Positions 49,572-59,087 of a stretch of 64,000 nt of DNA are shown here, in pieces (position 1 is the stretch's first letter; the number at the start of each line of letters is the position of its first letter). The stretch covers positions 23,924-87,923 of the forward strand of contig NZ_AKVZ01000013.1 in assembly GCF_000273745.1 (NCBI RefSeq). The letters run 5' to 3'. The notes below the pieces were generated by a model. That model saw only the letters and a program-made list of their open reading frames with translations, had not been told where the DNA came from and searched no databases. Source of the stretch: Rickettsia australis str. Phillips. GTDB lineage: Bacteria > Pseudomonadota > Alphaproteobacteria > Rickettsiales > Rickettsiaceae. The translations under genes and the position numbers were made by a program.

Positions 49572-50045
49572 AGTCACATAATCTTTAGTTATAACAGGAA
49601 AAAACTCTTTATTGAAAGGTAATAACTCAGTTGTTTGATCTAAAAATTCTATTTCAATTATATCGCCGGCACCAAAGTTAAGAATATTTTTAATTTTGCC
49701 TATTTCTTTATGATTTTGGTCTAATACAGGTAAATGATTTAAATCCGCTATATAAAATTCATCTTTTTCCGGTTCCGGTAAGCTTGCTCTTAAGCAAAAT
49801 ATTTTATAGCCTTTTAAGTTTTCTGCTTCATTTCTAGTAGTTATATCATTAAATCTACAAATTAATCCTCCTTTGGCATTTTGGCTAATTAGCTTAATAT
49901 GTATATCTTCTCCTGACTCATTTACTAAATGTCTTGCAAGTATTTTGGTAGCAGGTTCGGTAAAAGATTTTAAAATTACATGACCTTTAATTCCATGACA
50001 TGATTTTATTACACCGACTAAAATTAAATTTTCTAAAGAATTCAT
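49548..50045 (-). CDS. rimM: Ribosome maturation factor RimM
   Basis: RimM binds S19 and helps assemble the 30S head. The 165-residue product has the amino-terminal beta-barrel ([20 protein letters not shown]) and the carboxy PRC-barrel with [20 protein letters not shown] and the end [20 protein letters not shown]. Length is normal. It is divergent from the AsmA-like gene, with 59 bp between starts. trmD and rplS, frequent neighbours elsewhere, are not here. Confidence 0.93.
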   Translation of the reverse strand: MNSLENLILVGVIKSCHGIKGHVILKSFTEPATKILARHLVNESGEDIHIKLISQNAKGGLICRFNDITTRNEAENLKGYKIFCLRASLPEPEKDEFYIADLNHLPVLDQNHKEIGKIKNILNFGAGDIIEIEFLDQTTELLPFNKEFFPVITKDYVTLNYPRGV

Positions 50046-50104
50046 TAATTTGCCTTTAAATTTTGATAATTATATAATAATATATTTAAAAACTTTTTAT
50101 AGAC

Positions 50105-52735
50105 ATGATACAAAAAATAGCTGCCGGCATCATAATTTGTTTCTTATTATTGTTATTTATAATTTTGGCTGCATTATCGTTTGTTAACTATAATTCGGTT
50201 ACTAATAATTTTACCAGTCATTTAGGAATTGCAAAAGAAAATATTGGCAAAATCAAGATGAATAAATTTCCTTTGCCCTATTTAATTATTGAGACGATAA
50301 AGGAAGGAGGAGAATTAGATTTAGAGCAGATTAAAATGCATTTTTCGTTGTGGTCGCTTATAAAATTTAATCCTAAAATTAATAAAATAGACATATTAGA
50401 TGCTAAGTTTTATTCTAATTCTAATGTATTAAATATTTACAATAATGAAGAGTTAATAAAGAATTTCTTTAAATATAAATTACAAAATTTAAATCTAAAT
50501 GTTACTAATCTAAGTATTATTAATAAACAAGATTATTCTATTTTAAATTTTAATAATTGTATATTAAAAAAAGAAAATGCTTTATCGTCTAATTACATAT
50601 TTAAAACTACAAGTAACTATATAGGTGAAATTTCAGTTTCAATTAATAAACATGATGATATAATAGATTTTAGTCTTGATATTGATAATAATGATTATGG
50701 TTTTAAGCTATCGCAAATTTACAAAGATTTTAAGCTTACTAGCGGTAGCGGTGAATATCAGATTAAAAATTTAGCATCGGTAATGTATAATATATTACCA
50801 GATTTAAACCATATTTTTAATAAAATTAGTCACAATGAGGAAGTAAATATTAAATTTAATATTTCAAATAATGAAGATGCAATAGAGCTAAAAGATATAG
50901 CAATAGCCTCCTCTTTTATTACAGGTAATGGATTTGTTAACATTGCTAAAAATGATAATATTACTACTAATGTGAAATTAGATTTTCCTAAAATAGATCT
51001 AAGTTCGTTAATTTCTCCAAATGCAGAGGTAACATTTAATAATTCTCCTTCAAATATTAGATTTATTTTTGCTGATAAATTACTTAAAGCAGACATAGCA
51101 ATTAACGAAATAATTTTAAGTAGTAATGAAGCACTAGAAAAAATAGTTTTTTCTTCTAACTTATCACAGGATACTTTAAATATCAATGAACTTTCAGGTA
51201 ATATTAAGTCAGGTGGAGAATTTAAGCTTACAGGTAATGTAACACAGAATACTGTTAGAAGTATGTTTGATGGACAGCTATATTTAAAGCACAATGATAT
51301 AAATTCGTTACTGAATATTTTAGGATTTAATGATGTTACTATTAAAGAAGCTATTCCTTTTAGCTTGTCGTCGGATTTAAAACTCACTTTAATAGATTTA
51401 TTTTTTAAAAATTTATTACTTAAAACAGATCATTTAACTTTATCAGGAAATTTCTCTAGTAAATTTATTGCTCAAACACCTCGTTTAGATGCTACGCTTA
51501 ATATATCTTCGCTTGACTTAAGCGGTAGGACGTATCCAATAATTTCGCCTCTTATCGAATTTACAAAAAATTTAACTAAAGATATGAAAACTTTAGATTA
51601 TCCAAGTAAATTTATTCCTATTAGAACAATAGGATATTTAGCTAATTTAGATATTTTGATAGATAGTGTTAAGTATAACGATCATGTATTTGACAAAATG
51701 AATTTGCTTGCTAAAATCGTACCAGCTAATATAAAAATTAGTAATTTAGATTTTAAAACCGTGGGTAGCTATTTATCAACTAGCTGGAACTTGGATGCTT
51801 CGAGTGTATTACCGTCTTTGACCGTAGAAATTAAGGATGGTAATCTTACTACTGATTTATTATCACCGGCAGGAATGCTTAATTTAAGAAATAAATTAAT
51901 AAATGAATATAGTTTAGATAAAACTATATTGCAATTTTACGGGACATTATCAACATTATCACAGAATAATTTAATATTGAAAAATGTTAAATTTTATGTA
52001 GCAAATAATAATAATCTATTACAATTTAATAATATTGAAGCAGAATTATTAGGCGGCAAGCTTCAAGGTAGCGGCAATATTTTATTGGAACCTTATTCTA
52101 TAAATTTCGTATATGCTTTAAATACAATAGATTTAGATAAAGTTTCGGCTCTTATGCCTAAAATATTTACTGCAAGTAGCGGAGAAGTAAGTGTAAGCGG
52201 CAGTTTAGGGACTAACGGTAACACTCTTCAAAGCCAGCTATATAACCTTACTACAAAATCACAATTTGCTATAAACAATATAGATATTAATAATTTTGCA
52301 ATTGATTCTTTTATAGAAAAAATTAATACAGCTGATTATAAGGTACAAAATTTAGATAAAGATATAAATAGTGCTATAACCACAGGACAAGAAAATGTTA
52401 GAGGTATAAGAGGTGATATTGAACTACAAAAAGGCATTGCCCTTTTAAAGCAAGTAAAATTTGCAACACAATATAGTAGAGGTGCGGCCTCTCTTGCAGT
52501 TAATATATATAATTTTGATATGGATGCATCTAGTATTTTATCATTTTACGTACCAGCAAGGCTTGTTAAGTTAAATACCTCAAATACGAGTTCCGATAAA
52601 GATAGTTTGGCACATCTTAATATAAAAATGCAAGGTAGTATTTTTGCTCCTAAGAAAACGTTTGATAGTAGTGAGCTAAAAAAATTACTGATACCACAAA
52701 TAACTGACAACAACACTACTACAGATAACCATTAA
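50105..52735 (+). CDS. Large AsmA-like periplasmic protein
   Basis: The 876-residue protein has an amino-terminal membrane helix (about 6-28, IAAGIIICFLLLLFIILAAL) and a long beta-strand-rich periplasmic region with many repeats of the form LSGNFSSKFIAQTPRLDATL. Near the end, FNNIEAELLGGKLQGSGNIL and FDMDASSILSFYVPARL resemble the AsmA/YhdP C-terminal part. It is likely a bridge-like lipid transporter of the AsmA superfamily. It is distinct in sequence from the one at 46471. It ends 13 bp before xseB, so the pair may be co-transcribed. Confidence 0.8.
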   Translation: MIQKIAAGIIICFLLLLFIILAALSFVNYNSVTNNFTSHLGIAKENIGKIKMNKFPLPYLIIETIKEGGELDLEQIKMHFSLWSLIKFNPKINKIDILDAKFYSNSNVLNIYNNEELIKNFFKYKLQNLNLNVTNLSIINKQDYSILNFNNCILKKENALSSNYIFKTTSNYIGEISVSINKHDDIIDFSLDIDNNDYGFKLSQIYKDFKLTSGSGEYQIKNLASVMYNILPDLNHIFNKISHNEEVNIKFNISNNEDAIELKDIAIASSFITGNGFVNIAKNDNITTNVKLDFPKIDLSSLISPNAEVTFNNSPSNIRFIFADKLLKADIAINEIILSSNEALEKIVFSSNLSQDTLNINELSGNIKSGGEFKLTGNVTQNTVRSMFDGQLYLKHNDINSLLNILGFNDVTIKEAIPFSLSSDLKLTLIDLFFKNLLLKTDHLTLSGNFSSKFIAQTPRLDATLNISSLDLSGRTYPIISPLIEFTKNLTKDMKTLDYPSKFIPIRTIGYLANLDILIDSVKYNDHVFDKMNLLAKIVPANIKISNLDFKTVGSYLSTSWNLDASSVLPSLTVEIKDGNLTTDLLSPAGMLNLRNKLINEYSLDKTILQFYGTLSTLSQNNLILKNVKFYVANNNNLLQFNNIEAELLGGKLQGSGNILLEPYSINFVYALNTIDLDKVSALMPKIFTASSGEVSVSGSLGTNGNTLQSQLYNLTTKSQFAINNIDINNFAIDSFIEKINTADYKVQNLDKDINSAITTGQENVRGIRGDIELQKGIALLKQVKFATQYSRGAASLAVNIYNFDMDASSILSFYVPARLVKLNTSNTSSDKDSLAHLNIKMQGSIFAPKKTFDSSELKKLLIPQITDNNTTTDNH

Positions 52736-52748
52736 AAAATAAAAATAA

Positions 52749-52991
52749 ATGACTAATACTAAAACTTTAGAAGAAAATATTAGCTTTGAAGAAGCTTTAC
52801 AAGAGCTTGAAGAAATTGTTAAGAAAATAGATAACGGACAAGAGAGTCTAGAGATGGCAGTTAATAGCTTTGAAAGAGGTATTTTACTTAAGAATCATTG
52901 TGAGAAAAAGCTAAAAGAAGCTCGGTTAAAAATTGAAAAAATTACTAAGCTTGCTGATTCTATGGTGGTCTTAGAAGAGACGGAAGTGTAG
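52749..52991 (+). CDS. xseB: Exodeoxyribonuclease VII small subunit
   Basis: XseB is the regulatory helical subunit that combines with XseA to form ExoVII, degrading single-stranded DNA. The 80-residue product has the family sequence [20 protein letters not shown] then [20 protein letters not shown] and [15 protein letters not shown]. Length is typical. xseA is not in the window. It lies 13 bp after the large AsmA-like gene and is followed by repeats. Confidence 0.93.
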   Translation: MTNTKTLEENISFEEALQELEEIVKKIDNGQESLEMAVNSFERGILLKNHCEKKLKEARLKIEKITKLADSMVVLEETEV

Positions 52992-53065
52992 CTTGTAAGG
53001 CATTGCCTGCGTGAATACCAAGTCGTCATTGCGAGCAGGTATTGCCCACGTGGATACTGAAGGTC

Positions 53066-53181
53066 GTCATTGCGAAGAGTGAAGCGACGTGGCAATCTAG
53101 AAAATAATTAAAAAAATTCTGTAAATCAGAATTTTTAACTGGGTTGCTTAGTCAAAACTTACAGTTTCTTCTCGCAATGAC
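53066..53181. repeat. Palindromic repeats, family C, in a repeat-rich gap
   Basis: The complete copy starts GTCATTGCGAAGAGTGAAGC and ends CTTCTCGCAATGAC, with a right-arm hairpin AAACT-TAC-AGTTT. Partial copies flank it: GTCATTGCGAGCAGGTATTG (53033) and, from about 53225 to 53310, a degenerate copy ending GCTTGCAATGAC. Together with outer flank modules these fill 52992-53363; no gene is seen there. Confidence 0.8.
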
Positions 53182-53363
53182 GACCTTCGTACCCGCGCAA
53201 CAATGCTTTGCAAGCAGCTGTATGCTGCGTAGTAATCTCATGAGATAATAACAAATTCCTGACATGCGGTAATACAATTACTTCATAACTTTGCTTGCAA
53301 TGACGAAAAAACTGATACACGCAAGCAGGTTTTTCGTGGGAATGACATAATGTAAAAATTACG

Positions 53364-54151
53364 ATGCTTATGCTTAATCATATAATTGACTTTATCTACA
53401 CTGTTCCTAATATTGTTTTATTCATCATAATAAATATTGTTTTGATGAGTTTTTGTGCTGGATGTTTATATTAACAAAATACATTATTTCTAATAATTTT
53501 CAAAAAGAAGAGCTTAGAAGTCTTGGTGGTTTTGGGTTGTAGTCGGTAGTATGTATGTGGTATCAACCGGTTTTGTATTAATTTATTTACTCGGTCATTT
53601 TAATAAAGCACAAGAATGGGTGGCAGCAAAATCTATAGTGTTGATGAGGCTTGTAGATAGTGTAGGTTGGCTTCCCCATGAAATGAGACCTGCAATTTAT
53701 CTAGATATTAAAAATTATATCAAAGATGTAATGCAAGCGTGAATGGCAATTAATGAAAGACGGCAAGAAAATCGTTCATGAAGCTCTTATTTTCCTCCAA
53801 GATATTAATAAGCGACTACAAGCTTATAAAACAAGCGAGCAAATGCAGCTATTTACTAAGCAGGAAATCATTGAGTAGATAAAAGAGCTTTATATCGTAA
53901 GGTATAACACGATTAAAATATCCTATTTTTCCTTAAATATTCAATATTGGATAGTTATATGTGTAATGACCGCTTAATTTAATTTTTGTCTGTATGCTTG
54001 GCACCAAGCTTTATTTACATAAGATTTTGGTTGGTTTAGTTTGTGTCACTTCATCATCAATGCTTTTTTATTATTTATATTAGATAAACTTTTTAAAGGT
54101 CCTTTCGCCGTAAATCAATATGACCTTATTAAGGCTATACATTATAATTGA
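53364..54151 (+). pseudogene. DUF4239 family (bestrophin-like) membrane protein, degraded
   Basis: The pieces read, in order, LNHIIDFIYTVPNIVLFIII (from 53364), SMYVVSTGFVLIYLLGHFNK (near 53560), AAKSIVLMRLVDSVGWLPHE (near 53640), LDIKNYIKDVMQAEWQLMKD and LFILDKLFKGPFAVNQYDLI near the end (TGA at 54149-54151). This matches DUF4239 proteins, with membrane helices at each end and a conserved middle. Shifts lie near 53510, 53740 and after 53880. Its end overlaps the last bases of the convergent YciI-AAG gene. Not functional. Confidence 0.72.
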
Positions 54152-55056
54152 GAGATTAAATTAGTGATATCTGTAACAACATAACGCCATAATTTATCCG
54201 TGCCTTTGGTAATACCGATACGGGTAGTAGTAGAGTAGGGGAGTTTTAAGCCGATATCGCCGACAAAAAATTCGTTATTATTGATAAGATCGCATTTATT
54301 ATGAGAGATATTAATGCCAAGATATTTGCATAACTTACCAGGACCGTTGAGATATACCTTTGATACTTTAAGATTTGGTACACCAAATTGCTGGATTCTT
54401 ATACGCTGTGCAGGCTCACCGCTTATTTGACTTCCAACTTTTGAAGTATCTGCAGTATATAAATCATTAGGTGAAATAACATGTACACCTCTTATTAATG
54501 TTGCAGCAGGGAAACCCTCAGTCTCGGTTACGAAATTTAAACAATAATACATTCCGTAAATTAAATAGACATAGCTAAATCCGGCAGGACCAAACATTAC
54601 ATCTGTTCTTTTGGTTCGTCCTCGTGCTGCATGGCAAGCAGGATCATCCTGCCCTATATAACTTTCAGTTTCTGTAATGATGGCTGTTTTATCTTGAAAA
54701 TATAAGACTTTACCTATTAACTCAGTACTTACTAAGTTAGTATCTCTTGTAAAAAATTCACGAGGTAATGGGATTAATTTATTCATGTTTTTGAAAAAAA
54801 TATTTAAGTTGCTATGCCATTTTGTAGGAGTGAAGTTAGTAATTTCATATCCAGCTATATTGTTTATATAAAAAGGATCTTCTCTTAATATATCTTTAAG
54901 TTGACTTAGTTTTTCTATATTAGCTAAAATAATACCTCCAATCCTTGGATATATAGGACCTGATAAAATAAAATATCCTTTGTCATAACATGTATTTAAA
55001 AATTTTCTATGTTCCGTAATAAATTTTTCAACGGAAGGAAGGGGCTGCACCTTCAT
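54142..55056 (-). CDS. Fusion of a YciI-like domain to 3-methyladenine DNA glycosylase (AAG)
   Basis: The single 304-residue frame joins two families. Residues 1-85 match YciI-like proteins: [20 protein letters not shown] with [15 protein letters not shown], and [20 protein letters not shown]. From about residue 95 the sequence is an AAG/Mpg glycosylase: [20 protein letters not shown], the catalytic glutamate in [20 protein letters not shown], then the [16 protein letters not shown] block and [16 protein letters not shown] excises alkylated purines. An internal Met at 54786 is where a stand-alone Mpg would start. It may be made separately by re-initiation, but the frame is continuous and both parts look intact. 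Confidence 0.85.
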   Translation of the reverse strand: MKVQPLPSVEKFITEHRKFLNTCYDKGYFILSGPIYPRIGGIILANIEKLSQLKDILREDPFYINNIAGYEITNFTPTKWHSNLNIFFKNMNKLIPLPREFFTRDTNLVSTELIGKVLYFQDKTAIITETESYIGQDDPACHAARGRTKRTDVMFGPAGFSYVYLIYGMYYCLNFVTETEGFPAATLIRGVHVISPNDLYTADTSKVGSQISGEPAQRIRIQQFGVPNLKVSKVYLNGPGKLCKYLGINISHNKCDLINNNEFFVGDIGLKLPYSTTTRIGITKGTDKLWRYVVTDITNLISQL

Positions 55057-55102
55057 TGATCAATATTTCTTTGTTATACTTAAGATTTACAATAAACATA
55101 AT

Positions 55103-55351
55103 TTATATTTTTTTATTAAGTGATTTATAATTTTTTATAGAGATTGGAACATTATCATATCCACCGTTGCAAAACGGTTGGCATTTGATGATTCTTTTAA
55201 AGGTAAGCCACAAGCCTCTTGTGCTGCCGTGTATTGTTATAGCTTCTTTGGCATATTCAGAACAGGAGGGATGAAATCGGCAATTATTGCCAAGTAGCGG
55301 GGAAATGAAATATTGATAGAATTTAATTATTAATAAAAGTATTTTACTCAT
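55103..55351 (-). CDS. yidD: Membrane protein insertion efficiency factor YidD
   Basis: The 82-residue protein has the family's compact cysteine-rich centre, [20 protein letters not shown], an amphipathic start ([19 protein letters not shown]) that sits on the membrane, and the ending [14 protein letters not shown]. It assists YidC-dependent insertion. Length is typical. It overlaps nuoE by 8 bp, so it is carried on the nuo transcript instead of the more usual rnpA-yidC setting. Confidence 0.94.
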   Translation of the reverse strand: MSKILLLIIKFYQYFISPLLGNNCRFHPSCSEYAKEAITIHGSTRGLWLTFKRIIKCQPFCNGGYDNVPISIKNYKSLNKKI

Positions 55352-55847
55352 TTTGCAATTTATCTATTAGTTTTTCCATTTTTTCTGGAGTCAGATCTTC
55401 ATAATAATCGTCATTGATTTGTAAGACCGGAGCGTTAACGCATGCTCCTAAACATTCTATCTCACTTAAAGTAAATTTTTGATCTTCTGTGGTTTCTTTG
55501 AGTTTTATACCTAATTTCTTTTCACAAATTTTCATGATATCATCACTACCGCGTAGCCAGCAAGGGGTAGTAGTACATACTTGAATATGATATTTACCAA
55601 CTCGCTTTAAGTTAAACATAGTATAAAAAGTTGCAACTTCATAAGCTCGTATATAAGGCATTTCTAGCATATTTGCGACATATTCTATAGCAGGCACGGG
55701 TAGCCAACCGCCATTTTGACGTTGTGCTAAATCAAGCAGCGGTAATATAGCACTTCTTTTACCTTCCGGTGGATATTTTTTTATAATATCTTCTGCTAGA
55801 TTTAAATTTTTCTTATCAAATGTAAAATTTGTAATTTTTGTATTCAT
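55344..55847 (-). CDS. nuoE: NADH-quinone oxidoreductase subunit E
   Basis: NuoE is the 24-kDa subunit of the NADH dehydrogenase arm of complex I and binds the 2Fe-2S cluster N1a. The 167-residue product has the four ligands in [15 protein letters not shown] and [20 protein letters not shown], and the thioredoxin-like start ([20 protein letters not shown]). Length is normal. It follows nuoD by 36 bp on the same strand and overlaps yidD. nuoF, the partner for NADH binding, is not downstream; the order departs from the full nuo operon. Confidence 0.95.
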   Translation of the reverse strand: MNTKITNFTFDKKNLNLAEDIIKKYPPEGKRSAILPLLDLAQRQNGGWLPVPAIEYVANMLEMPYIRAYEVATFYTMFNLKRVGKYHIQVCTTTPCWLRGSDDIMKICEKKLGIKLKETTEDQKFTLSEIECLGACVNAPVLQINDDYYEDLTPEKMEKLIDKLQNE

Positions 55848-55883
55848 ATACTCCTAATATTATGAATAGTGTAGTAAACGAGT

Positions 55884-57071
55884 CTACCGATCTATCTCAC
55901 CAAATACTATATCAAGCGTAGCTATAATAGTAATAACATCTGCCATTAAATGACCTTTAGACATAAAATCTAGTCCTTGCAAATGAGCAAAGCCGGGTGC
56001 TTTAATACGACATCTGTAAGGTCTATTAACTCCTTGCGAGTATAAATATACACCAAACTCGCCTTTAGGAGCTTCTACTGCTTTATAAGTCTCACCGGTG
56101 GGTACGTCATATCCTTCCGTATAGAGCTTAAAATGATGAATCATCGCTTCCATAGATTCTTTCATTTTGGCTCTTGTCGGCGGTGTTAATTTAGGATCAT
56201 CGGTTTTAACTGCACCTTTCGGCATTTTCTCTATACATTGCTTGATTATCTTAATAGATTCATAAATTTCAAGCATACGAACGAAATATCTGTCGTAACA
56301 ATCACCGTTTTTGCCAATTGGTACTTCAAAGTCCATTTCATCATAAACGTCATAAGGGTTTGACTTGCGTAAATCCCAAGCTATGCCTGAACCTCTAAGC
56401 ATCGGTCCTGAAAACCCCCAATCCATTGCCTCTTTTTGAGACACAACGCCGATATCTACTAGCCGCTGTTTCCATAATCTATTTTCATTTAATAGACTTT
56501 CAATATCATGAAGTTTAGGAGGAAACTGATTTATAAACTTATCTATATCTTCAAGTAAACCGTCAGGCAAATCTTCTGCAACGCCTCCAGGTCTGAAGTA
56601 GTTTGAATGCATACGAGAGCCGGAAACACGCTCATAAAATTCCATAATTTTTTCTCGCTCTTCAAAAAGCCATAATAAAGGAGTAGTAGCACCGATATCT
56701 AAAGCTTGGCTGCCAATATTCAAAGTATGGTTCAAAATTCTTGTTAGTTCTGAGAATAGTACCCTGACAAACTGAGCTCTTCGTGGGACTTCGCATTCTA
56801 ATAACGACTCGACTGCCAAAGCAAACGCATGTTCTTGGCACATTGGTGAAACATAATCAAGGCGATCAAAATATGGTATAGCCTGCAAATATGTTTTATG
56901 CTCAATAAGCTTTTCCGTACCACGATGCAGTAACCCAATATGAGGATCGGCGTTGTTTACTACTTCCCCGTCCATCTCAAGAATTAACCTTAAAACTCCA
57001 TGAGTTGCCGGATGCTGTGGACCAAGATTTAGAGTTATAGTTTTTGTGTTGTTAGTCATAGTATCCATCAT
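55884..57071 (-). CDS. nuoD: NADH-quinone oxidoreductase subunit D
   Basis: NuoD is the 49-kDa subunit that lines the quinone pocket of complex I. The 395-residue product has the typical [20 protein letters not shown] (the His-loop for quinone), [27 protein letters not shown], and ends [20 protein letters not shown] with the final DR. Length is normal. Another ATG at 57059 may be the true start. It is separated from nuoC by a 418-bp gap that contains a palindromic element with a dead GIY-YIG gene, an insertion into the operon. Confidence 0.96.
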   Translation of the reverse strand: MMDTMTNNTKTITLNLGPQHPATHGVLRLILEMDGEVVNNADPHIGLLHRGTEKLIEHKTYLQAIPYFDRLDYVSPMCQEHAFALAVESLLECEVPRRAQFVRVLFSELTRILNHTLNIGSQALDIGATTPLLWLFEEREKIMEFYERVSGSRMHSNYFRPGGVAEDLPDGLLEDIDKFINQFPPKLHDIESLLNENRLWKQRLVDIGVVSQKEAMDWGFSGPMLRGSGIAWDLRKSNPYDVYDEMDFEVPIGKNGDCYDRYFVRMLEIYESIKIIKQCIEKMPKGAVKTDDPKLTPPTRAKMKESMEAMIHHFKLYTEGYDVPTGETYKAVEAPKGEFGVYLYSQGVNRPYRCRIKAPGFAHLQGLDFMSKGHLMADVITIIATLDIVFGEIDR

Positions 57072-57111
57072 TGAGAGAAGCAGTAGGTGTTGTTACATGG
57101 AGACCCAAACT

Positions 57112-57474
57112 GTCATTGCGAAGAGCGAAGCGACGCGGCAATCCAGTTAAATAATTTCATCATATAAATCTTTCCAATTTACATTCATTGGCTCAATTAA
57201 ATTAAGCTTTTTTGCTCTTGAGTCTGATTTAATTTGTTTTTCTCTAGTTATTGCAGAATCCATAGTTTCATGGATTTCATAAAATACTAGCATTATACAA
57301 TCGTATTTTTTACTGAACCCATTAGTTGTATTATTTTTGTGTTCATATATACGTTTGATAATATTAGAAATTACTCCTATGTAAATAGTACCGTTTCATT
57401 TATTAGCAATAATATATACAGCTGATTGCTTTCCTGGATTGCCGCGTCGGGACTATGTCCCTCCTCGCAATGAC
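57112..57474. mobile_element. Family C palindromic element carrying a GIY-YIG gene
   Basis: The ends are those of family C: left GTCATTGCGAAGAGCGAAGC then GACGCGGCAATCCAG, right CTGGATTGCCGCGTCGGGAC then TATGTCCCTCCTCGCAATGAC, with the arm hairpin GGGAC-TAT-GTCCC. At 363 bp it is three times the usual 118, because the centre holds a decayed GIY-YIG ORF (57147-57438) in place of the normal central hairpin. It lies between nuoC and nuoD. This is the only such copy in the window. Confidence 0.75.
57147..57438 (-). pseudogene. GIY-YIG endonuclease (UPF0213-like), one stop and no start
   Basis: The minus strand reads QSAVYIIANK, a TGA, then NGTIYIGVISNIIKRIYEHK, GFSKKYDCIMLVFYEIHETM and DSAITREKQIKSDSRAKKLN to a TAA at 57149-57147. 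The GIY-YIG core is visible as VYII and IYIG, with the Arg and Glu of the catalytic domain (IKRIYEHK, REKQIK). Defects: an in-frame TGA where CGA/Arg is expected, and CCA in place of the start ATG. The final TAA overlaps the element's inner box (CCAGTTAAAT). About 90 residues, normal for this family. Confidence 0.82.
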
Positions 57475-57489
57475 AGTTTTGATGTAATT

Positions 57490-58113
57490 CTATTTCCGAG
57501 CTTCTGTTTTCTTGGGAATAACATCGGCTGCCTTCTCATCCCCCGGTAATACGTAAGTCGGGTTATGCCAATGAGAGCTAAAATCAAACTCACGATATTC
57601 TATATCTAAATTAACCGGCTCATAAACTACTTTCTTTAGCTGCTCATCATATTTAACTTGTGTATAACCTGTTAACGGGAAATCTTTACGTAATGGATGT
57701 CCCTCAAATTCATAATCGGTTAGTATCCGTCTTTTATCGTCATTGCCATCGAAATTTACCCCGTACATATCGTACACTTCACGCTCATACCAACAAGCGG
57801 TACTAAATATATTCATTGCCGAAGGTATAGTTTCTTTTTCAGATATATATACTTTTATTATAAGACGCTTATTTAATTTTAAGCTTAATAAGTTGTAAAC
57901 TACTTCAAATCTTTTATCTCTTTCAGGAAAATCAGCTCCAAATAAATCAGTAAGTACGGTAAAACGTAATGCTTCCGATTCTTTTAAAGCTTTTAAAAAC
58001 GGTAATAAAAAATTCAGCTCGATTTTATAAGCTAGGTAATCTTTAACCATAACCGGAGTTATTAAAATGCTAGATTTAGCTGCAAGTTTTTCAATGAGTT
58101 TGTCTAGCGTCAT
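57490..58113 (-). CDS. nuoC: NADH-quinone oxidoreductase subunit C
   Basis: NuoC is the 30-kDa subunit next to NuoD and B in the connecting arm of complex I. The 207-residue product has [20 protein letters not shown], the block [20 protein letters not shown] and [20 protein letters not shown], all family hallmarks. Length is typical for a free NuoC (not fused to D). It overlaps nuoB by 23 bp. The expected next gene, nuoD, is displaced by the palindromic insertion. Confidence 0.95.
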   Translation of the reverse strand: MTLDKLIEKLAAKSSILITPVMVKDYLAYKIELNFLLPFLKALKESEALRFTVLTDLFGADFPERDKRFEVVYNLLSLKLNKRLIIKVYISEKETIPSAMNIFSTACWYEREVYDMYGVNFDGNDDKRRILTDYEFEGHPLRKDFPLTGYTQVKYDEQLKKVVYEPVNLDIEYREFDFSSHWHNPTYVLPGDEKAADVIPKKTEARK

Positions 58114-58615
58114 ACTTAAAACCTGTAGTGCGTTTAATTTTTTTCTGTAATTGCATAAGCCCGTAAATTAATGCTTCGGCGGTAGGAGGGCAGCCAGGGA
58201 CATATACGTCAACAGGTACGATTCTATCACAGCCACGCACTACCGAATAGGAGAAATGATAATAGCCGCCGCCATTAGCACAGCTACCCATTGAAAGCAC
58301 CCATTTAGGCACAGCCATCTGATCATATACTTTACGTAGAGCTGGTGCCATTTTGTTAGTAAGTGTTCCTGCAACTATCATAAGGTCGGACTGTCTTGGA
58401 CTTGGTCTAAATAACATACCGAAGCGATCCATATCATATCTACTTGCTGCTGCCTGCATCATCTCAACAGCACAACAAGCAAGCCCAAAAGTCATAGGCC
58501 ATAAGGAATTAGCTCTCGCCCAGCCTATAACGTCGTCAACTTTAGTGAGTAAGAATCCTCTATTAGAAAGCCCATTATTTAATAATTCATCTTCTTGATA
58601 AAAACTGTGTTTCAT
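58091..58615 (-). CDS. nuoB: NADH-quinone oxidoreductase subunit B
   Basis: NuoB carries the last 4Fe-4S cluster (N2) before quinone in complex I. The 174-residue product has the ligands in [18 protein letters not shown] (two adjacent Cys), [20 protein letters not shown] and [20 protein letters not shown]. Length is normal. It lies 5 bp after nuoA and overlaps nuoC by 23 bp, so translation is coupled. Confidence 0.97.
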   Translation of the reverse strand: MKHSFYQEDELLNNGLSNRGFLLTKVDDVIGWARANSLWPMTFGLACCAVEMMQAAASRYDMDRFGMLFRPSPRQSDLMIVAGTLTNKMAPALRKVYDQMAVPKWVLSMGSCANGGGYYHFSYSVVRGCDRIVPVDVYVPGCPPTAEALIYGLMQLQKKIKRTTGFKYDARQTH

Positions 58616-58619
58616 ATAA

Positions 58620-58991
58620 TTACCAGTCTAAAGCTCCTTTCTTCCATTCATATATGAACCCGATAGTAAGTACGAATAAGAAAAATATCATTGAGAAAAA
58701 GCCTATTTTACCTATCATATTAAGGCTAATAGCCCAAGGCACTAAAAATGCGATTTCAATGTCAAATATGATAAATAAAATGGCAACTAAGTAAAAGCGT
58801 ATGTCAAATTTTGACCTTGCATCACTAAAAGGTTCAAAACCACACTCATAAGGCTCTAGCTTATCTTTATTATAGTTCTTTGTTGATAATAGATTAGGTA
58901 GAATCATTATTAAGCCGGAAACCAATACCGCAATACCGAAAAATATAGCAATCGGTAGATATTCTTGTAAAAGCTCTGAGTTTTGTAGCAT
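58620..58991 (-). CDS. nuoA: NADH-quinone oxidoreductase subunit A
   Basis: NuoA is a three-helix membrane subunit of complex I. The 123-residue product has helices at about 12-32, 64-86 and 91-113, and the conserved loop between the first two, [20 protein letters not shown], with the quinone-site cysteine. Length is normal. It opens the nuoABC-(insertion)-DE-yidD cluster on the minus strand. The gap of 97 bp upstream contains a single-hairpin repeat, and the promoter is presumably close to it. Confidence 0.95.
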   Translation of the reverse strand: MLQNSELLQEYLPIAIFFGIAVLVSGLIMILPNLLSTKNYNKDKLEPYECGFEPFSDARSKFDIRFYLVAILFIIFDIEIAFLVPWAISLNMIGKIGFFSMIFFLFVLTIGFIYEWKKGALDW

Positions 58992-59025
58992 ATGTTTTTA
59001 TTGTATGAGTATAAGTGCGGTTTAT

Positions 59026-59051
59026 GTCATTCCCGCCTACGCGGGAATGAC
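59026..59051. repeat. Single-hairpin form of the family A repeat
   Basis: GTC, the hairpin ATTCCCGC-CTAC-GCGGGAAT, then GAC. This is one arm of family A with both outer ends but no centre. It lies between the O-antigen ligase stop side and nuoA, and as a perfect 11-bp stem it may also act as a terminator. Confidence 0.82.
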
Positions 59052-59087
59052 ATAAAACACTTATTTCTATATCTATACCAAATAGCA

